Notes: generated by a model from the sequence alone, not told the origin. 64,000 nt of DNA from Clostridia bacterium (GCA_017937865.1 JAGBCU010000008.1:1-64000); one strand, 5' to 3'. Counted from the first letter of the stretch, positions 26,738 to 35,635 are shown. Translations and numbers: made by a program.

Positions 26738-28048
26738 GTGTTTCCTATAATTGAGTACATTAAAGACAAAAAAGTGCTTATCCTTGGCTTCGGCAGAGAG
26801 GGTAAATCAACTTATTCGTATATAAGAAAGCATTTACCTGACAAAAAATTGACCATTGGTGACAAAAATAAGCCTGATATTGAGGATGAAAATACAGAGG
26901 TTATTTTCGGTGAAAATTATCTTGATTGCTTAGGTGATTTTGATATCGTTTTCAAAAGCCCCGGTATTGCATTTTTAGATGACGTAACCTACCCTGAAAC
27001 TACTGAAATTACTTGTCAGACGGATATGTTTTTGCGTTTTTGTAAGCCTGTTGTTGTAGGTATTACAGGCTCAAAGGGTAAAACTACTACCTCTACTTTA
27101 ATTTATGAAATGCTCAAAGCCGGCGGACTTAATACCTGCCTTATCGGTAATATCGGTATTCCCGTTTTTGAAAAGGCGGATGAGGATGAAAGCCTTATTG
27201 CTGTTATCGAAATGTCTTCTCATCAGCTTGAGTTTACAACTGCGTCACCTCACGTAGCAGTTTTAGTTAATATTTATGAAGAGCATCTTGACCACTATAA
27301 AACAGGCTTTAAGGGCTACGTTGAAGCAAAGCTTAATATAGCAATTCATCAGAAGCAAGACGATTATCTCATATATAATCCCGGTCAGGATTTAACGGGT
27401 ATTGTTGATTGGGAAAAGGTTATAAAGGGTAACAAAAAACCCGTTACCTTTAAGGATGCAGAAAACGATGCTTTTGTAAACGAATTATGGAAATCAACGG
27501 AGCATCTTAAAGGCGAGCATAACAGACAGGATATTGCGTATGCGCTTACCGTTGCAAGAATTTTCGGCGTAAGTGATGAAGCTGTAATGCAGGCAATAAA
27601 AACCTTCGGCGGAATTGAGCATAGAATGGAATACGTCGGGGTATACAATGATATTACATGGTACAATGACAGCATTGCCACAATTCCTACCGCGGTTATG
27701 GGTGCTGTAAAGGCTATCGGAAACGTTGATACTCTTCTTTTCGGCGGTCTTGACAGAGGCATTGATTATAACGACTTTATTGCTTTTCTCAATACCTGCG
27801 ATATAAATAATCTTGTAGGTCTTCCTGAAACGGGGCATATGATTATACAAACCCTTAAAAAGTTGGGTTGTAATAAAAATATGCTTTGCGCTGATGATAT
27901 GGTGCACGCAGTAAAGCTTTGCAGTGAGGTTACCGAGAAAGGTAAAGCTTGTCTTTTTTCACCTGCGGCGGCAAGCTATAATTACTATAAAAACTTTGAA
28001 GAAAAGGGCAAGCATTATAAATCACAAGTCCAATTATTGACAAAATGA
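26738..28048 (+). CDS. murD: UDP-N-acetylmuramoyl-L-alanine--D-glutamate ligase
   Basis: Mur ligase that adds D-Glu to UDP-MurNAc-L-Ala in peptidoglycan precursor synthesis. N-terminal Rossmann-like domain (VLILGFGREGKST), central ATPase domain with GSKGKTTT near 112-119, EMSSHQLEF and the NIYEEHLDHY motif, and a C-terminal domain with LFGGLDRG and LLFSPAAASYNYYKNFEERG-like end. Length 436 is normal. Start is GTG with CGGAG about 8 bases upstream. It stands apart from other mur/dcw genes here. Confidence 0.93.
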   Translation: MFPIIEYIKDKKVLILGFGREGKSTYSYIRKHLPDKKLTIGDKNKPDIEDENTEVIFGENYLDCLGDFDIVFKSPGIAFLDDVTYPETTEITCQTDMFLRFCKPVVVGITGSKGKTTTSTLIYEMLKAGGLNTCLIGNIGIPVFEKADEDESLIAVIEMSSHQLEFTTASPHVAVLVNIYEEHLDHYKTGFKGYVEAKLNIAIHQKQDDYLIYNPGQDLTGIVDWEKVIKGNKKPVTFKDAENDAFVNELWKSTEHLKGEHNRQDIAYALTVARIFGVSDEAVMQAIKTFGGIEHRMEYVGVYNDITWYNDSIATIPTAVMGAVKAIGNVDTLLFGGLDRGIDYNDFIAFLNTCDINNLVGLPETGHMIIQTLKKLGCNKNMLCADDMVHAVKLCSEVTEKGKACLFSPAAASYNYYKNFEEKGKHYKSQVQLLTK

Positions 28049-28103
28049 GGCTTGAGTTATATAATGAAAAATAAGAATTATAATTCTAAAGGAGTTAAGG
28101 TTT

Positions 28104-29288
28104 ATGAAAAAAGCATTATCATTGATTTTATCAATCTGTATGTTGTTTTCTTTAGTGACTATCGGTTTTGCCGGTCATAAGGATTCAGCAGCACTTCGTT
28201 TTGATGAAAACGGCAACTTGAAAATTATGGTGCTTGCAGACGTTCAGGATAGCTATCCTCTTCATTATGACACTATCCGTTTCATTGAAGAAGCACTTGA
28301 TTTTTCAAATCCCGACGTAGTTGTTTTCTGTGGTGACAACATTGTTGATGCAGACGAAAGAGCGTTTAAAGAAATGCTTACTCCCCTTGTTGAAAGAGGT
28401 GTTCCTTTTACTTTCGTTTTCGGTAACCACGATGAAGAAGCAGGCTTCGACAAGCAGACTCAGCTCGAAATTTATCAGAGCTATCCCGGTTGTCTTGCTT
28501 ACGATGCAGTTCCCGAGCTTCACGGTTGTGCAACACATAATCTTCCCGTTCTTTCAAGCGACGGTTCAAAGATTGCTTTCAACCTCTGGATGTTTGACTG
28601 CGGTGACTATGTATATGATTCATACGGCGAGTGGCTTGGTTACGACTGGGTTCGTGAAGACCAGATTGAATGGTACAATACAACCCGTGAAGAGCTTAAA
28701 GCCGAAAACGGTGGCGAGCTTGTTCCCTCAATGGTGTTCCAGCACATCATTCCTCAGGAGCCTTGCGAAAAGATTTTCTATCCCACAGATATGAATTTAG
28801 GCGAGTTAACCTTCAACTTCTCAGACGGCACACACCTTACAGTTGTTCCCGATATTACACAGTTAGAAGAGGGCTACGTATTTGAAAAGAGCTGTCCCAG
28901 CTATGGCAATGACGGTCAGTGGGATGCTTTAGTTCAGGGCGGTGACGTTCTCGGTATGGTTGTAGGTCACGACCACGTTAACAATTTCATTGTTAATTGC
29001 GATGGTGTTGATCTTATTATGGCTCCCGGCGTTACAAATAACTCATATTACAACGAGTTTATGCAGGGTGCAAAGGTTATTGAAATCAATGAAAATAACC
29101 CTTGGGAATACACAACATATACTATGACTGCAAATGAGCTTGCTATGCAGGAAGGTTCAGGCCTTGGCGATGAAGCTGACAGAAATCAGTTTGACTACAC
29201 ACTTAACTACTATTTAGAAAAGGTTTTTGCAATCTTCCATAGAATCCTCACTGAATTGTTTGGTGAATTTATTAACGGTGAGCTTTAA
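28104..29288 (+). CDS. Secreted calcineurin-like phosphoesterase
   Basis: Exported metallophosphoesterase, 394 residues. Signal peptide at 1-23 (MKKALSLIL with cleavage near GFAG). Metal-ligand motifs in order: LADVQD, CGDNIVD, FGNHDEE, QHIIP and VGHDHVNNF. It lacks the N-terminal fibronectin-like domain of the 6-kb enzyme and resembles the ICC/Dcr2-type phosphoesterases. As in that enzyme, the first motif has Gln in place of His, and the protein ends with an amphipathic to hydrophobic helix. GGAG lies 9 bases before the ATG. Substrate unknown; probably extracellular phosphate release or nucleotide hydrolysis. Confidence 0.88.
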   Translation: MKKALSLILSICMLFSLVTIGFAGHKDSAALRFDENGNLKIMVLADVQDSYPLHYDTIRFIEEALDFSNPDVVVFCGDNIVDADERAFKEMLTPLVERGVPFTFVFGNHDEEAGFDKQTQLEIYQSYPGCLAYDAVPELHGCATHNLPVLSSDGSKIAFNLWMFDCGDYVYDSYGEWLGYDWVREDQIEWYNTTREELKAENGGELVPSMVFQHIIPQEPCEKIFYPTDMNLGELTFNFSDGTHLTVVPDITQLEEGYVFEKSCPSYGNDGQWDALVQGGDVLGMVVGHDHVNNFIVNCDGVDLIMAPGVTNNSYYNEFMQGAKVIEINENNPWEYTTYTMTANELAMQEGSGLGDEADRNQFDYTLNYYLEKVFAIFHRILTELFGEFINGEL

Positions 29289-29310
29289 TTCCTAAACTAA
29301 TAAATACACA

Positions 29311-29345
29311 AAAAACTGCGTTGGTACAAAACCAACGCAGTTTTT
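29311..29345. terminator. Bidirectional terminator
   Basis: Perfect 15-base stem (AAAAACTGCGTTGGT) with an ACAAA loop and A/T runs on both sides, between convergent phosphoesterase and antiporter genes. Confidence 0.95.
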
Positions 29346-29364
29346 ATCTTTTTATAGATTTTAT

Positions 29365-30552
29365 TTAAGCTTCTGTAATTTCGCCTGCTTTTTTAAGGCA
29401 GGTTTTTGCAATTACGGGGCCGACAAGCTCGTATATAAGCGTACCGCAAAGAATAACTGTTCTTATTTCGCTTGCGTGCTCAGGAACAACGCTTGATGCT
29501 GCAAGGGAAAGACCTATTGCAACACCTGCTTGAGGTACAAGGGCAGGTCCTAAATATTTTCGAATATTTTTGCCTGCCTTACAAACAATAGCACCCAAGG
29601 ATGCACCGAACATCTTACCTACAACACGAACGACGATATAAATAACACCTACAAGACCGACCGCAGGTAAAACCGAAAGCTTTAAATCGGCACCTGATGC
29701 TACAAAGAACAGCATAAATATTGGCGGTGTAATTCTATCGGACAGCTTCATTATCTGATTTACGTCAGGTGAGAAGTTTGCAACAACAGCACCCATTGCC
29801 ATACATAGAAGAAGTGAGGAGAAGCCACAAAGCTGAGAAAGACCTAATCCGACGAATATAAATGCAATAATAAGTGAAAGTCGGTTTCCGTCCTTCTTGA
29901 AGGCCTTCATAGGCAATAAGAATAAGAAACCTAAAATTGCACCTACAACTAAAGCTCCGCCTATTTCAATAACAGGCTTTAAAACAAGCTCTTTTACTGT
30001 CGCGTTACCGCCCGAAAGAGCAGTTGCCGCAGCTATTGAAATCGAATACATAATAAGAGCGGTAGCATCGTCAATAGCAACTACGGAAAGAAGCGTTTCC
30101 GTTACGGGACCTTTTGCTTTGTACTGCTTTATTACCATAATGGTAGCGGCAGGGGCGGTTGCGGCGGCTATCGAGCCTAAAACAAGCGAGAAGGTAGTAG
30201 AGCATCCTGCAAGCATTAAAGCGACGGTAACAAAAGCTACTGCAAAAAAGCTTTCTAAACACGCGATGATTATAGGAGTAGCACCGACGCGTTTAAAATA
30301 AGAAATTTTAAATTCATTACCGATTGAAAAAGCGATAAAGCCTAAGGCTGCATCTGAAATAACGGTTATACCGCTAAGAAATTCTTCAGAAAGCAGACCT
30401 AAAATGCTGGGGCCTAAAAGAAGACCTGCAAGAAGATATCCGGTAACGTTAGGGAGCTTGATTTTTTTTACAAGCCTGCCTAAAGCCATGCCCACGAATA
30501 TCATCAGACCTAAATCTGTGAAGGTATTAAGAGTTATTATATTGGAAAGCAT
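29365..30552 (-). CDS. Kef/CPA2-type cation:proton antiporter
   Basis: Polytopic membrane exchanger of the monovalent cation:proton antiporter family (395 residues, about 12-13 transmembrane segments). It shows the CPA2 features KLPNVTGYLLAGLLLGP in the first helices, ATAPAATIMV and the ion-binding VVAIDDATALI. There is no C-terminal TrkA-N (RCK) regulatory domain, unlike KefB/KefC. The upstream PII-like gene overlaps its start codon (TGATG), so regulation may be provided by that separate protein. Ion specificity (Na+ or K+) unknown. Confidence 0.9.
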   Translation of the reverse strand: MLSNIITLNTFTDLGLMIFVGMALGRLVKKIKLPNVTGYLLAGLLLGPSILGLLSEEFLSGITVISDAALGFIAFSIGNEFKISYFKRVGATPIIIACLESFFAVAFVTVALMLAGCSTTFSLVLGSIAAATAPAATIMVIKQYKAKGPVTETLLSVVAIDDATALIMYSISIAAATALSGGNATVKELVLKPVIEIGGALVVGAILGFLFLLPMKAFKKDGNRLSLIIAFIFVGLGLSQLCGFSSLLLCMAMGAVVANFSPDVNQIMKLSDRITPPIFMLFFVASGADLKLSVLPAVGLVGVIYIVVRVVGKMFGASLGAIVCKAGKNIRKYLGPALVPQAGVAIGLSLAASSVVPEHASEIRTVILCGTLIYELVGPVIAKTCLKKAGEITEA

Positions 30553-30890
30553 CAGTGATTAAGTCCCTCCAGATAATCGATAGGCAAGGTAAACATAATA
30601 CCTGTATCGGGGTGGTCAAGGCCACCTGTAACCTCGTTTACAATTTTTGAAATGAGAGCTACGTCTTCATCCTTTGCAACGGTTATAATGGTTTTGTTTT
30701 CCTTGTGAGTAGGGTTAAGAAGAGAGCGTAAGGACATAAGGAAAAACATATCCTCATGGTCGTGCTCTACGAGCTCCTGCACCATACCTCGGCTATCAAT
30801 AATGGTAGCACCTGAAATCTTGTTTTCACCGAATTGTTCAAGCAAATCATCTAAACACTCGGTCTTGTTAAGAATGATAGTAACTAATTT
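30552..30890 (-). CDS. PII-like regulatory protein coupled to antiporter
   Basis: A 112-residue protein with a ferredoxin-like pattern of the PII/PII-like superfamily: N-terminal strand MKLVTIILNK, helix, then GATIIDSRGM (where PII proteins have G-xT-VxGxG) and a C-terminal strand. It lacks the Tyr51-type T-loop uridylylation signature of GlnB/GlnK, so it belongs to the divergent PII-like group often linked with membrane transporters. Start at ATG 30890 with GGGAGG; the longer frame to 30932 is non-coding. The stop overlaps the antiporter start. Inference: it senses a nucleotide or ion and gates the antiporter. Confidence 0.75.
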   Translation of the reverse strand, partial: KLVTIILNKTECLDDLLEQFGENKISGATIIDSRGMVQELVEHDHEDMFFLMSLRSLLNPTHKENKTIITVAKDEDVALISKIVNEVTGGLDHPDTGIMFTLPIDYLEGLNH

Positions 30891-30915
30891 CATACTATTC
30901 CTCCCAAATTTATTC

Positions 30916-30951
30916 ACTCGGTATTTTATCACCGAGTTTTATTAATTGCAA
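30916..30951 (-). promoter_or_regulatory. Promoter with palindrome across the -10, PII-like/antiporter operon
   Basis: Minus strand TTGCAA, 17-base spacer, TAAAAT. The -10 (30923-30928) lies in the 8-base centre of a perfect inverted repeat ACTCGGT / ACCGAGT (30916-30937). A dimeric repressor bound here would block the -10 directly; alternatively the sequence forms a small hairpin in the leader. Confidence 0.6.
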
Positions 30952-30978
30952 TAATTATAACAAAAAATCCCAATAAGT

Positions 30979-31920
30979 TTATACACCTGCAAAAATGCTT
31001 GCATTTCTTAAAGATGGGTTTTCTATAAAATCATTAACTGAATAAGCGTGCTTTTCTAAATCGTTGCAGGTTGCCTTTGTTATTGAATTCAGTTTTAAAA
31101 GGCTTATTATATCATCGCAAATGTTTTCAATTACGGATATTTTAATTTCTGCATTTTCGGGTGAATTATCTGTTGAAATAAGAAATTCAAGTGAATCTGC
31201 AAAGGCTTTTCCGTCAGGTAAATCCCTCAAAGCTCTGAACTGCCATTTGTAATAGGGGAGATAGGCTTTATTTAAAAGGAAAAAGCATTTTACAGCAGAG
31301 TTGGAAAACTCAAAAAGAGCAAGCTGTGCAGAGCCCGTTTCACCTCTTTTTAAAATACGAGAATAATTATATTGACCGCTTTGAGCCATTAAAAGAAGAT
31401 TACCTGCAAGCTTTTTTAAAAATACATCGCGAGGGTATTCCTTTAAGCTGTTACGGATTTTTGAAAATTCACCTGAATTGTCACAGAAAATTTCACCGTT
31501 TGTAGCTTCTAACAAAGCAAAATCGGGTAAGGATAGCCATTGCTCAACGGATAAATTGCCGTCGGGTGAGCCCAGCTTTTTTATGTAAAAATCAGATGTT
31601 CTGAAAACGCCGTTTCGACTACCTCCGACGGGCTTTACAAGGCTTCTTTTATAGCCCATAAACTCTTGAGGTAATTTAGAATAGGCTCTTTCTAATCTGA
31701 AGAAGGTTTTTTCATCAAGAATATCATAGTCGGGGGTAAATATGCAAAAGCCGGGCTCAAAATCATGGTCAAGAGATAAATCGTCATCATAGCCGTAGCA
31801 ATCCGAACCACTGCCTACAAGACCTATTGCAAGTAGGTGAAAGCAGTCGCTGAATTCACTATCTAACATAGGCTTGCCGTATTCCTCATAAAATTTTCTT
31901 GAAAGCTCAAGACCTTTCAT
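30979..31920 (-). CDS. DUF4037 nucleotidyltransferase-like protein
   Basis: A 313-residue protein with the DUF4037 hallmark GLVGSGSDCYGYDDDLSLDH in the N-terminus, i.e. a nucleotidyltransferase-like GS motif followed by acidic residues (DDDxSxDHD) that could bind metal. The remainder is a helical domain. DUF4037 proteins are uncharacterised; related folds transfer nucleotides to small molecules or proteins. The start overlaps the upstream TPR gene by 14 bases, a pairing that suggests the two work together. Confidence 0.8.
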   Translation of the reverse strand: MKGLELSRKFYEEYGKPMLDSEFSDCFHLLAIGLVGSGSDCYGYDDDLSLDHDFEPGFCIFTPDYDILDEKTFFRLERAYSKLPQEFMGYKRSLVKPVGGSRNGVFRTSDFYIKKLGSPDGNLSVEQWLSLPDFALLEATNGEIFCDNSGEFSKIRNSLKEYPRDVFLKKLAGNLLLMAQSGQYNYSRILKRGETGSAQLALFEFSNSAVKCFFLLNKAYLPYYKWQFRALRDLPDGKAFADSLEFLISTDNSPENAEIKISVIENICDDIISLLKLNSITKATCNDLEKHAYSVNDFIENPSLRNASIFAGV

Positions 31921-32671
31921 AAATTTCCCTTGCCCTTTCCTTTAATTCTGCTTCGTAAAAAAATCTTCCGTAATACCCAAAGGTTGAAGCACATTTTTCG
32001 CATACAAAAGCATAGTTGCCGTCGTTTTTTACTTTGCTCTTATCTAATATTTCAGTTGCCTTATCTAAAAGGAAATCTATTTTTTCGCAAGCGTTTTCAA
32101 GACCCTCTTTTGCTTCGACGGTGTTAGCCATATTAAGATAAGAAATAGCGGTTTCGGGTTGCTCTTCTTCGTAGCTTTTCAAAACTGAAATTGCTTTTTC
32201 GTATAAGGCTATTGCCTCGTCGAAACGCTTTAAGTCTGTAAGTGATAGAGCGAAGTTGTTATATAACCCTGCAAGACGTTTGTCGTTTGGGTGAAGCTTT
32301 TCTTCATAAATTCTTTTTGCTTTTTCGAAAAACTGAATGCCCTTTTCAGCTTCTGAAAACGCCTTATAAGCAGTAGCACAGTTTATAAAGGTGGTAGCAC
32401 CTGAAACACTTTTTGAAAGCTTTAAACTTTCGGTTGCCTCAAGAGCTTTGTTGCAATAAAAATAGCAGTTCTCTTTTTTACCGATTTTTCTGTAAATGCC
32501 TATACATTCATTATATAAAGTAAAAAGAGCTTTAAGGTCATTTATGCTTTTAGCTTCAACAATACTGTTTTCTAAAAATTCGCAAGCAAAGGTGTAATCA
32601 TTTCTGCTTAATATATCATCAAGCTTTTTGATAATTGCTTGAATATTTATTTCGTGGGGGTTGTTATTCAT
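31907..32671 (-). CDS. Tetratricopeptide-repeat protein
   Basis: A 254-residue, all-helical protein with four to five TPR units (for example the units around FINCATAYKAFSEAEKGIQF, LYNNFALSLTDLKRFDEAIA and SYLNMANTVE). No signal peptide or membrane segment; a scaffold or peptide-binding role is expected. GAGGTTA precedes the ATG. It overlaps the DUF4037 gene and has a promoter upstream. Confidence 0.85.
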   Translation of the reverse strand: MNNNPHEINIQAIIKKLDDILSRNDYTFACEFLENSIVEAKSINDLKALFTLYNECIGIYRKIGKKENCYFYCNKALEATESLKLSKSVSGATTFINCATAYKAFSEAEKGIQFFEKAKRIYEEKLHPNDKRLAGLYNNFALSLTDLKRFDEAIALYEKAISVLKSYEEEQPETAISYLNMANTVEAKEGLENACEKIDFLLDKATEILDKSKVKNDGNYAFVCEKCASTFGYYGRFFYEAELKERAREIYERS

Positions 32672-32711
32672 AGCTTAACCTCAATTTAAGAAACGTTTAA
32701 ATTATATGAGT

Positions 32712-32740
32712 ATTTTATCACTTGATAATATATTTTACAA
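32712..32740 (-). promoter_or_regulatory. Promoter of the TPR-DUF4037 pair
   Basis: Minus strand TTGTAA, 17-base spacer, TAAAAT. A second possibility is TTATCA, 16 bases, TATAAT slightly nearer the gene. Confidence 0.5.
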
Positions 32741-32874
32741 TGGACTTAAAAGTTATTTCTATGGTAATTTTTGATTTTATAAACATAAAATAGTAAAAAT
32801 GCATAAACAACTATAGAGAAATGCAACTAATATATGGGAAAGCATACAAAATAAAGAAAATTTTGAAAAACCTC

Positions 32875-32903
32875 TTTACTTTAGCGTGGTAAAGTGGTAG
32901 AAT
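32875..32903 (+). promoter_or_regulatory. Promoter of amino acid ABC transporter, with inverted repeat
   Basis: TTTACT, 17-base spacer, TAGAAT. Within it CTTTAC and GTAAAG (32874-32894) form an inverted repeat covering the -35 and spacer, a plausible repressor site. Confidence 0.45.
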
Positions 32904-32952
32904 AACGACACAAAATACGAAGGCAGTTAATTTGCCTATGGAGGAAAATATT

Positions 32953-33798
32953 ATGAGTAAGAAAATTTTAGCTATCGTAATGAGCCTTGTGCTCGTAGCA
33001 GGTATTGTTTGCGTTTTCGCTTCTTGTGGCGGTAACGGCAACGACACACAGACAGAAGCACCTGCAGGTAATGAACAGCAGGATGCATCTTCAAACACAG
33101 CATCTGACCTTGCTTACATCAAGGATAAGGGCACAATGATCATCGGTATCACAGAGTATGAGCCTATGAACTACTATGATGAAAACGGTAAGCTTATCGG
33201 TTTCGATACAGAGTTTGCAGAGCTTGTTTGTGAAAAGCTTGGCGTTAAAGCTGAATTCAAAATCATCAACTGGAATACAAAAACAACAGAGCTTAAAACA
33301 AAAACTATTGATGCTGTTTGGAACGGTATGACAATTAAAGAAGATCTTAAAGCTTCTATGGACATCAGTGATGCTTACGTTCTTAACGCTCAGGTTATCG
33401 TTACAAAGGCAGAAAATAAAGATAAATTTGCTGATGCAGAAAGCCTTAAGAATGCTTCAATCGCAGTTGAAAGCGGTTCAGCAGGTGAATCAGAAGCAAG
33501 CAAGGTAGCAACAAACATCGTTCCCGTTGCTACTCAGGCTGATACTCTTCTTGAGGTTAAGTCAGGCGCTGCTGATTGTGCAGTTATTGATATCACAATG
33601 GCAAAAGCTATGACAGGTGAAGGTACAGACTACGAAGGTCTTGTTTACACAGGTTCTCTTTCAGAAGAATTCTACGGTATCGGCTTCCGTAAAGATGCTG
33701 ACACATGTGCAGAGGTTAACAAGATTATCGACGAGCTTATCGCAGACGGTTCTCTTCAGAAGCTTGCTGACAAATACGGCGTTACACTTGCTGAATAA
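32953..33798 (+). CDS. Amino acid ABC transporter substrate-binding lipoprotein
   Basis: Extracellular SBP_bac_3 family protein for polar amino acids, 281 residues. The signal peptide ends in a lipobox with the acylated Cys at residue 25 (VFASC), followed by an acidic Gln/Thr/Ala-rich linker and the solute-binding fold: ITEYEPMNYYDENGKLIGFD, AVWNGMTI, and SLQKLADKYGV at the C-terminus. ATG 32953 has a GGAGG site; a longer frame starts upstream inside the leader. Codon use is strongly optimised. Ligand probably cystine, glutamine or a similar polar amino acid; not decided by sequence. Confidence 0.93.
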   Translation: MSKKILAIVMSLVLVAGIVCVFASCGGNGNDTQTEAPAGNEQQDASSNTASDLAYIKDKGTMIIGITEYEPMNYYDENGKLIGFDTEFAELVCEKLGVKAEFKIINWNTKTTELKTKTIDAVWNGMTIKEDLKASMDISDAYVLNAQVIVTKAENKDKFADAESLKNASIAVESGSAGESEASKVATNIVPVATQADTLLEVKSGAADCAVIDITMAKAMTGEGTDYEGLVYTGSLSEEFYGIGFRKDADTCAEVNKIIDELIADGSLQKLADKYGVTLAE

Positions 33799-33829
33799 TC
33801 AGGTTCAGTAAAAATTAATTAAATTATTT

Positions 33830-33857
33830 ACGGCAGAGTGCTTACGTGCTCTGCCGT
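33830..33857 (+). other. Intercistronic hairpin between binding protein and permease
   Basis: ACGGCAGAG pairs with CTCTGCCGT across a 10-base loop. No T-run follows, so it is likely a 3' stabiliser or partial attenuator that keeps binding-protein mRNA more abundant than the permease/ATPase message. Confidence 0.65.
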
Positions 33858-33922
33858 TGAATACTGTAAAAATATAAACGTGTGTGAATGAAATTTACAC
33901 TATAAACGGAGAAAGATAATTG

Positions 33923-34639
33923 ATGGATCAGGCTTTATTGACAGAGGTTTTTACAAGGCTTGCGGACGGATTTGTTACAACTCTTGAAATTTTCGCATTA
34001 ACCTTGTTAATAGCATTACCTTTAGGTCTTATTATGAGCTTTGGCTCAATGAGTAAATTCCTTCCTTTAAAATATGCAGTCAGATTTCTTGTCTGGGTTG
34101 TAAGAGGTTCACCTCTTATGATTCAGCTTATTCTTGTTTTTTACGGCCCCGGTCTTTTAGGTCAGTGGGCATTGGATTTAGTAGCAAACGGCAATACTAA
34201 TGCAGTTATAATATGGCTTTCAAATATCGGTGTTATGGAAAGGTTTGTAGCCGTTATTATAGCCTTCTCGGTAAACTACGCTTGTTATTTCTCTGAAATT
34301 TACCGTGGTGGTATTGAAAGCATACCCAAGGGACAGTATGAAGCAGGTCAGGTTTTGGGTATGACTAAAACCCAGGTCTTCTTTAAGGTTGTACTTATGC
34401 AGGTTGTCAAGAGAATAATTCCTCCTATGAGCAATGAAATTATTACTCTTGTTAAGGATACCTCTCTTGCGAGAGTTATTGCGGTTTACGAGCTTATCTG
34501 GGCGGGTGAAACCTTTATTAAGCTTAAGGGTATTATCTGGCCTCTTATTGCAACGGCAATATTCTATCTTGCATTCAGTGGTCTTCTTACATTCGTATTC
34601 GGTAAGATAGAAAAGAAATTAGATTATTATAAAACATAA
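33923..34639 (+). CDS. Amino acid ABC transporter permease
   Basis: Polar amino acid (HisMQ-type) permease with about five transmembrane segments. The EAA loop is visible as EAGQVLGMTKTQVFFKVVLMQVVKRIIPP near 145-172. The ATG at 33923 is chosen; a TTG three bases earlier is better spaced (8 bases) from GGAG and cannot be excluded. Second gene of a three-gene operon. Confidence 0.93.
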   Translation: MDQALLTEVFTRLADGFVTTLEIFALTLLIALPLGLIMSFGSMSKFLPLKYAVRFLVWVVRGSPLMIQLILVFYGPGLLGQWALDLVANGNTNAVIIWLSNIGVMERFVAVIIAFSVNYACYFSEIYRGGIESIPKGQYEAGQVLGMTKTQVFFKVVLMQVVKRIIPPMSNEIITLVKDTSLARVIAVYELIWAGETFIKLKGIIWPLIATAIFYLAFSGLLTFVFGKIEKKLDYYKT

Positions 34640-34664
34640 GAACTAAGGAGAAAGGAGCTTTTAA

Positions 34665-35444
34665 ATGTCTGTACTTGAAGTTAAAGATTTGAAGAAAAGC
34701 TTCGGTAAAACCGATGTTCTTAAAGGTGTATCCTTTAACCTTGAAAAAGGTGAGGTTTTAAGTATAATCGGTTCTTCCGGTAGCGGTAAAACAACGATTC
34801 TTCGTTGTATAAATCAGCTTGAAACACCCGACAGCGGTTTTATAAGCGTTGGCGGTGAGGTTTTCTTTGACGGCAATTTGGAAAAGGAGAATACTAAAGA
34901 AAGACGCCGTAAGCAGTTGCTTGTTGGTCTTGTTTTTCAGGATTTTCACCTTTTCCCACAGTATAACGTGCTTAAAAACGTAACTCTCGCAGCAGAGCTT
35001 CTTGCTAAAGAGAGAGCAGATTATAAGCAAAATAAAAAGGCTATTCACGATGAAATAATTGAAAAAGCAAAGGCTATTCTCGGTAAGGTTGGACTTTCCG
35101 AAAAGCTTACGAACTACCCTTGCGAGCTTTCGGGCGGTCAGAAGCAAAGAGTTTCTATCGCAAGAGCATTGATGCTCGAGCCTGAGGTTTTATTCTTTGA
35201 CGAGCCTACCTCAGCCCTTGACCCTGAATTAACAGGTGAGATTCTTAAGGTAATTAAAAGCCTTGCAGAAGAAAATATGACAATGGTAATTGTTACTCAC
35301 GAAATGTCGTTTGCAAAGGCGGTTTCATCAAAGGTTATCTTTATGGATAACGGTGTTATTGAAGAAGAGGGTACACCCGAAGAGGTTTTCGATAACCCTA
35401 AATCACAAAGAACAAAAGAGTTTATTTCAAAGTTTTCGGATTGA
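34665..35444 (+). CDS. Amino acid ABC transporter ATP-binding protein
   Basis: GlnQ/HisP-type ATPase, 259 residues. Walker A GSSGSGKT at about 37-44, Q-loop [10 protein letters not shown], signature LSGGQKQR, Walker [16 protein letters not shown]-loop VTHEM. An acidic/basic insertion (about 72-86, [13 protein letters not shown]) lengthens the region before the Q-loop. It completes the transporter operon and is followed by a terminator. Confidence 0.95.
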   Translation: MSVLEVKDLKKSFGKTDVLKGVSFNLEKGEVLSIIGSSGSGKTTILRCINQLETPDSGFISVGGEVFFDGNLEKENTKERRRKQLLVGLVFQDFHLFPQYNVLKNVTLAAELLAKERADYKQNKKAIHDEIIEKAKAILGKVGLSEKLTNYPCELSGGQKQRVSIARALMLEPEVLFFDEPTSALDPELTGEILKVIKSLAEENMTMVIVTHEMSFAKAVSSKVIFMDNGVIEEEGTPEEVFDNPKSQRTKEFISKFSD

Positions 35445-35500
35445 GAAAGTTGTTTTCAGTCGCCAGTTTTCGGTGGCTTCGCAAAATAATAGTTAATAGA

Positions 35501-35545
35501 AACAGGTCTACGATGGCGTTATTGCTATCGCAGACCTGTTTTTTT
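35501..35545 (+). terminator. Terminator of amino acid transporter operon; member of a repeated hairpin
   Basis: AACAGGTCT and AGACCTGTT form the stem, with inner pairing CGAT/ATCG, then seven T. A near-copy of this hairpin is at 51136-51172. Confidence 0.85.
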
Positions 35546-35564
35546 ATTATTAAATTAAAATGAT

Positions 35565-35635
35565 GCGAAGCTTATCCCTCTTTTTCTCAAAGAGAAAAGG
35601 AGGGGGGAACACGCGAAGCGTGGTGGGTGGTACCC
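35565..35635 (+). repeat. Double-hairpin repeat, copy A
   Basis: First of three related elements of about 72 bases. Layout: GCGAAGC, TATCCCTC, first hairpin (CTTTTTCTC/AGAAAAGGAG), a G-run AGGGGGGAAC, second hairpin (CACGCgaaGCGTG), ending GTGGGTGGTACCC. Copy B (35798-35871) is in the opposite orientation and copy C is at 50131. No ORF uses it. Confidence 0.75.

Noticed and set aside
33830..33857. Hairpin after the amino acid binding protein as a full terminator
   Set aside because: No T-run follows and the permease and ATPase genes lack another promoter, so it is more likely a stabiliser or attenuator.
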